This document shows, piece after piece, positions 39,312 to 40,368 of a stretch of 40,368 nucleotides of DNA. Position 1 is the first letter of the stretch; the number at the start of each line of letters is the position of its first letter. The position numbers and the translations under genes are program-made. The notes beneath the pieces are model-generated. The model searched no databases, had not been told where the DNA came from, and saw nothing but the letters and a program-made list of their open reading frames with translations. The DNA is taken from contig PMOS01000001.1 in the NCBI GenBank assembly GCA_003161435.1, positions 32,475 to 72,842 on the forward strand, read 5' to 3'. The DNA comes from Vulcanimicrobiota bacterium (GTDB taxonomy: Bacteria > Vulcanimicrobiota > Vulcanimicrobiia > Vulcanimicrobiales > Vulcanimicrobiaceae).

Positions 39312-40368
39312 GCCGGCACCGCCCCGACGACGTCGCGCACGCACCAATCGCCGAACGGTTCGCCCGACCGGCGGCGGCCGGCATACGCGCTGAACAACGG
39401 CGCCAAGAGCGGCGCGATCTCGGCGGACCGCACGCCGTCGCGCCACGGCATCGCGAGCCGCGTCGACGCGGGCGCGCCGCCGAGATAGATCTGATAGCGG
39501 TCGGCGCTCTGCCCGACGATCCCGATCTCGGCCAGATACGGTCGCGCGCAACCGTTGGGGCAACCCGTCATACGAATCGTGATCGGCTCTGCGGCCAGTC
39601 CGGCGGAGGCGAGCTCGGCTTCGATCGCGTCGAGTATCCCGGGGATGACGCGCTCCGCCTCGGCCAGCGCGAGGCCGCAGGTCGGCATCGCCGGGCACGC
39701 CAGCGCGCGGCGCCGCACCGGCGAGACGCTTTCGGGGGCAACGACGCCGTGCGCGCGCAGCAGACGATCGACGTCGTCACGCACCGCGGCTGCGACGTCG
39801 ACCACGAGCACTTGTTGGCCCGGCGTCGCGACGAGGTCGAAGCCACGGTCGGCAAGTGCGCGCAATGCCGACTTCAGGCGCATCGAATCGTCATCGCGCA
39901 CGCGCCCGCTCGCGACGTGCAGGCCGAGGAACCAGCGGCCGTCGCCCTGCGCCTGCCAGCCGAAGCGCGGCGCATCCTCCCACGGCGGGAGCTCCAACCA
40001 AGGGTTCAGCGCGAAGCCGGCCACGCGCTCGACCTCGGCGCGGAACCACGGCAAGCCGCGGTCGGCGATCAGGTATTTCAGCCGCGCGTGCCGGCGATCG
40101 GTACGGTCACCGTAGTCGCGCTGCACGACGACGATCGCGCGCACCACGTCGAGCAAACGGTCCGGCACCACCGATCCCAGCTCATCGGCGAGGCGCGGAT
40201 ACGTAGTCGTCTTTCCGTGCGTGCGGCCGAGCCCGCCGCCGGCGGTGATGTCGTACGCGCGCAGGGCGCCGTCGCCGGCGAATACCGGGACGATACCCAC
40301 GTCGTTCGTGTACAGGTCGACGCTGTTGTCGCCCGGTACCGTGACGGCGATCTTGAACTTGCGCGGCA
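39308..40368 (-). CDS. siroheme [4Fe-4S] sulfite (or nitrite) reductase, C-terminal part
   Basis: 353 residues are present; the frame runs off the right edge, so the N-terminus is missing. The siroheme/4Fe-4S cysteines are in CPAMPTC and CPNGC, as in ferredoxin-type sulfite and nitrite reductases. PRKFKIAVTVPGDNSVD and GGGLGRTHGKTTTYPRLAD are also family blocks. Its place directly before cysH argues for sulfite reductase making sulfide, with ferredoxin as the likely donor. Nitrite reductase cannot be excluded from this fragment. First gene (in transcription) of the sulfate operon seen here. Confidence 0.9.
   Translation of the reverse strand, partial: PRKFKIAVTVPGDNSVDLYTNDVGIVPVFAGDGALRAYDITAGGGLGRTHGKTTTYPRLADELGSVVPDRLLDVVRAIVVVQRDYGDRTDRRHARLKYLIADRGLPWFRAEVERVAGFALNPWLELPPWEDAPRFGWQAQGDGRWFLGLHVASGRVRDDDSMRLKSALRALADRGFDLVATPGQQVLVVDVAAAVRDDVDRLLRAHGVVAPESVSPVRRRALACPAMPTCGLALAEAERVIPGILDAIEAELASAGLAAEPITIRMTGCPNGCARPYLAEIGIVGQSADRYQIYLGGAPASTRLAMPWRDGVRSAEIAPLLAPLFSAYAGRRRSGEPFGDWCVRDVVGAVPA

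Overview
This is a dense, GC-rich stretch of a bacterial chromosome (roughly 68-70% G+C in most lines) with about 45 protein genes, almost no intergenic space, and many 1- or 4-base start/stop overlaps. The gene content suggests an aerobic heterotroph. ClpC points to a Terrabacteria-type lineage, while anhydromuramic-acid recycling (AnmK, MurQ) is more typical of diderms. The combination, together with the CTTCGACAAGCTCAGGATGAC-type repeats, would fit a group such as Candidatus Eremiobacterota (WPS-2). That assignment is an inference without a database search. I saw no rRNA, tRNA, CRISPR array, transposase or phage gene by eye.

Region 1 (1-17218) is mostly branched-chain amino acid and propionyl-CoA metabolism. 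After the 5' part of clpC (minus strand) comes a livHMGF transporter operon without a binding protein. It is followed by a SufT-like protein, a cysteate-synthase-like PLP enzyme, and a small secreted protein. The rest is the propionyl-CoA to succinyl-CoA route in pieces: carboxylase beta chain (6657-8222), then fabI, a small epsilon-like ORF and a biotin carboxylase/biotin carrier alpha chain (10461-13264), methylmalonyl-CoA mutase catalytic subunit (14213-15790) and epimerase (16808-17218). A minus-strand block (lipoprotein, degenerate receiver protein, phosphoesterase) splits the carboxylase genes. A lower-GC segment of about 1.02 kb carrying a PD-(D/E)XK-like ORF and a PIN-like ORF lies exactly between the mutase stop and the epimerase start. 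It is bounded by 11-bp direct repeats, and a copy of the first codons of the epimerase remains on the mutase side. This is the strongest candidate for a mobile or undescribed module.

Region 2 (17265-21709) holds two tandem secreted paralogues, a DUF4127 protein, a small secreted protein and a GNAT acetyltransferase whose frame runs on into the antisense strand of murQ.

Region 3 (27767-21445, minus strand) is a peptidoglycan-recycling operon: two small ORFs, then nagZ, a serine hydrolase, anmK, a BadF-type amino-sugar kinase and murQ, linked by overlapping start/stop codons. Divergent from it are a double-domain retropepsin-like aspartyl protease and an HD-GYP protein whose HD histidine is replaced by leucine. 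A small hypothetical gene, an mscL gene with no clear start codon, and an FAD amine oxidase follow.

Region 4 (40368-31911, minus strand) is an assimilatory sulfate reduction operon: a siroheme sulfite (or nitrite) reductase that runs off the window, a 4Fe-4S type cysH, a TauE/SafE exporter, cysD and a cysN-cysC fusion. On the same strand and tightly spaced after it come a small membrane protein, an acyl-CoA ligase and a Baeyer-Villiger-type monooxygenase. Sulfite made here could in principle also serve the cysteate-synthase-like enzyme of region 1, but nothing in the sequence links them directly.
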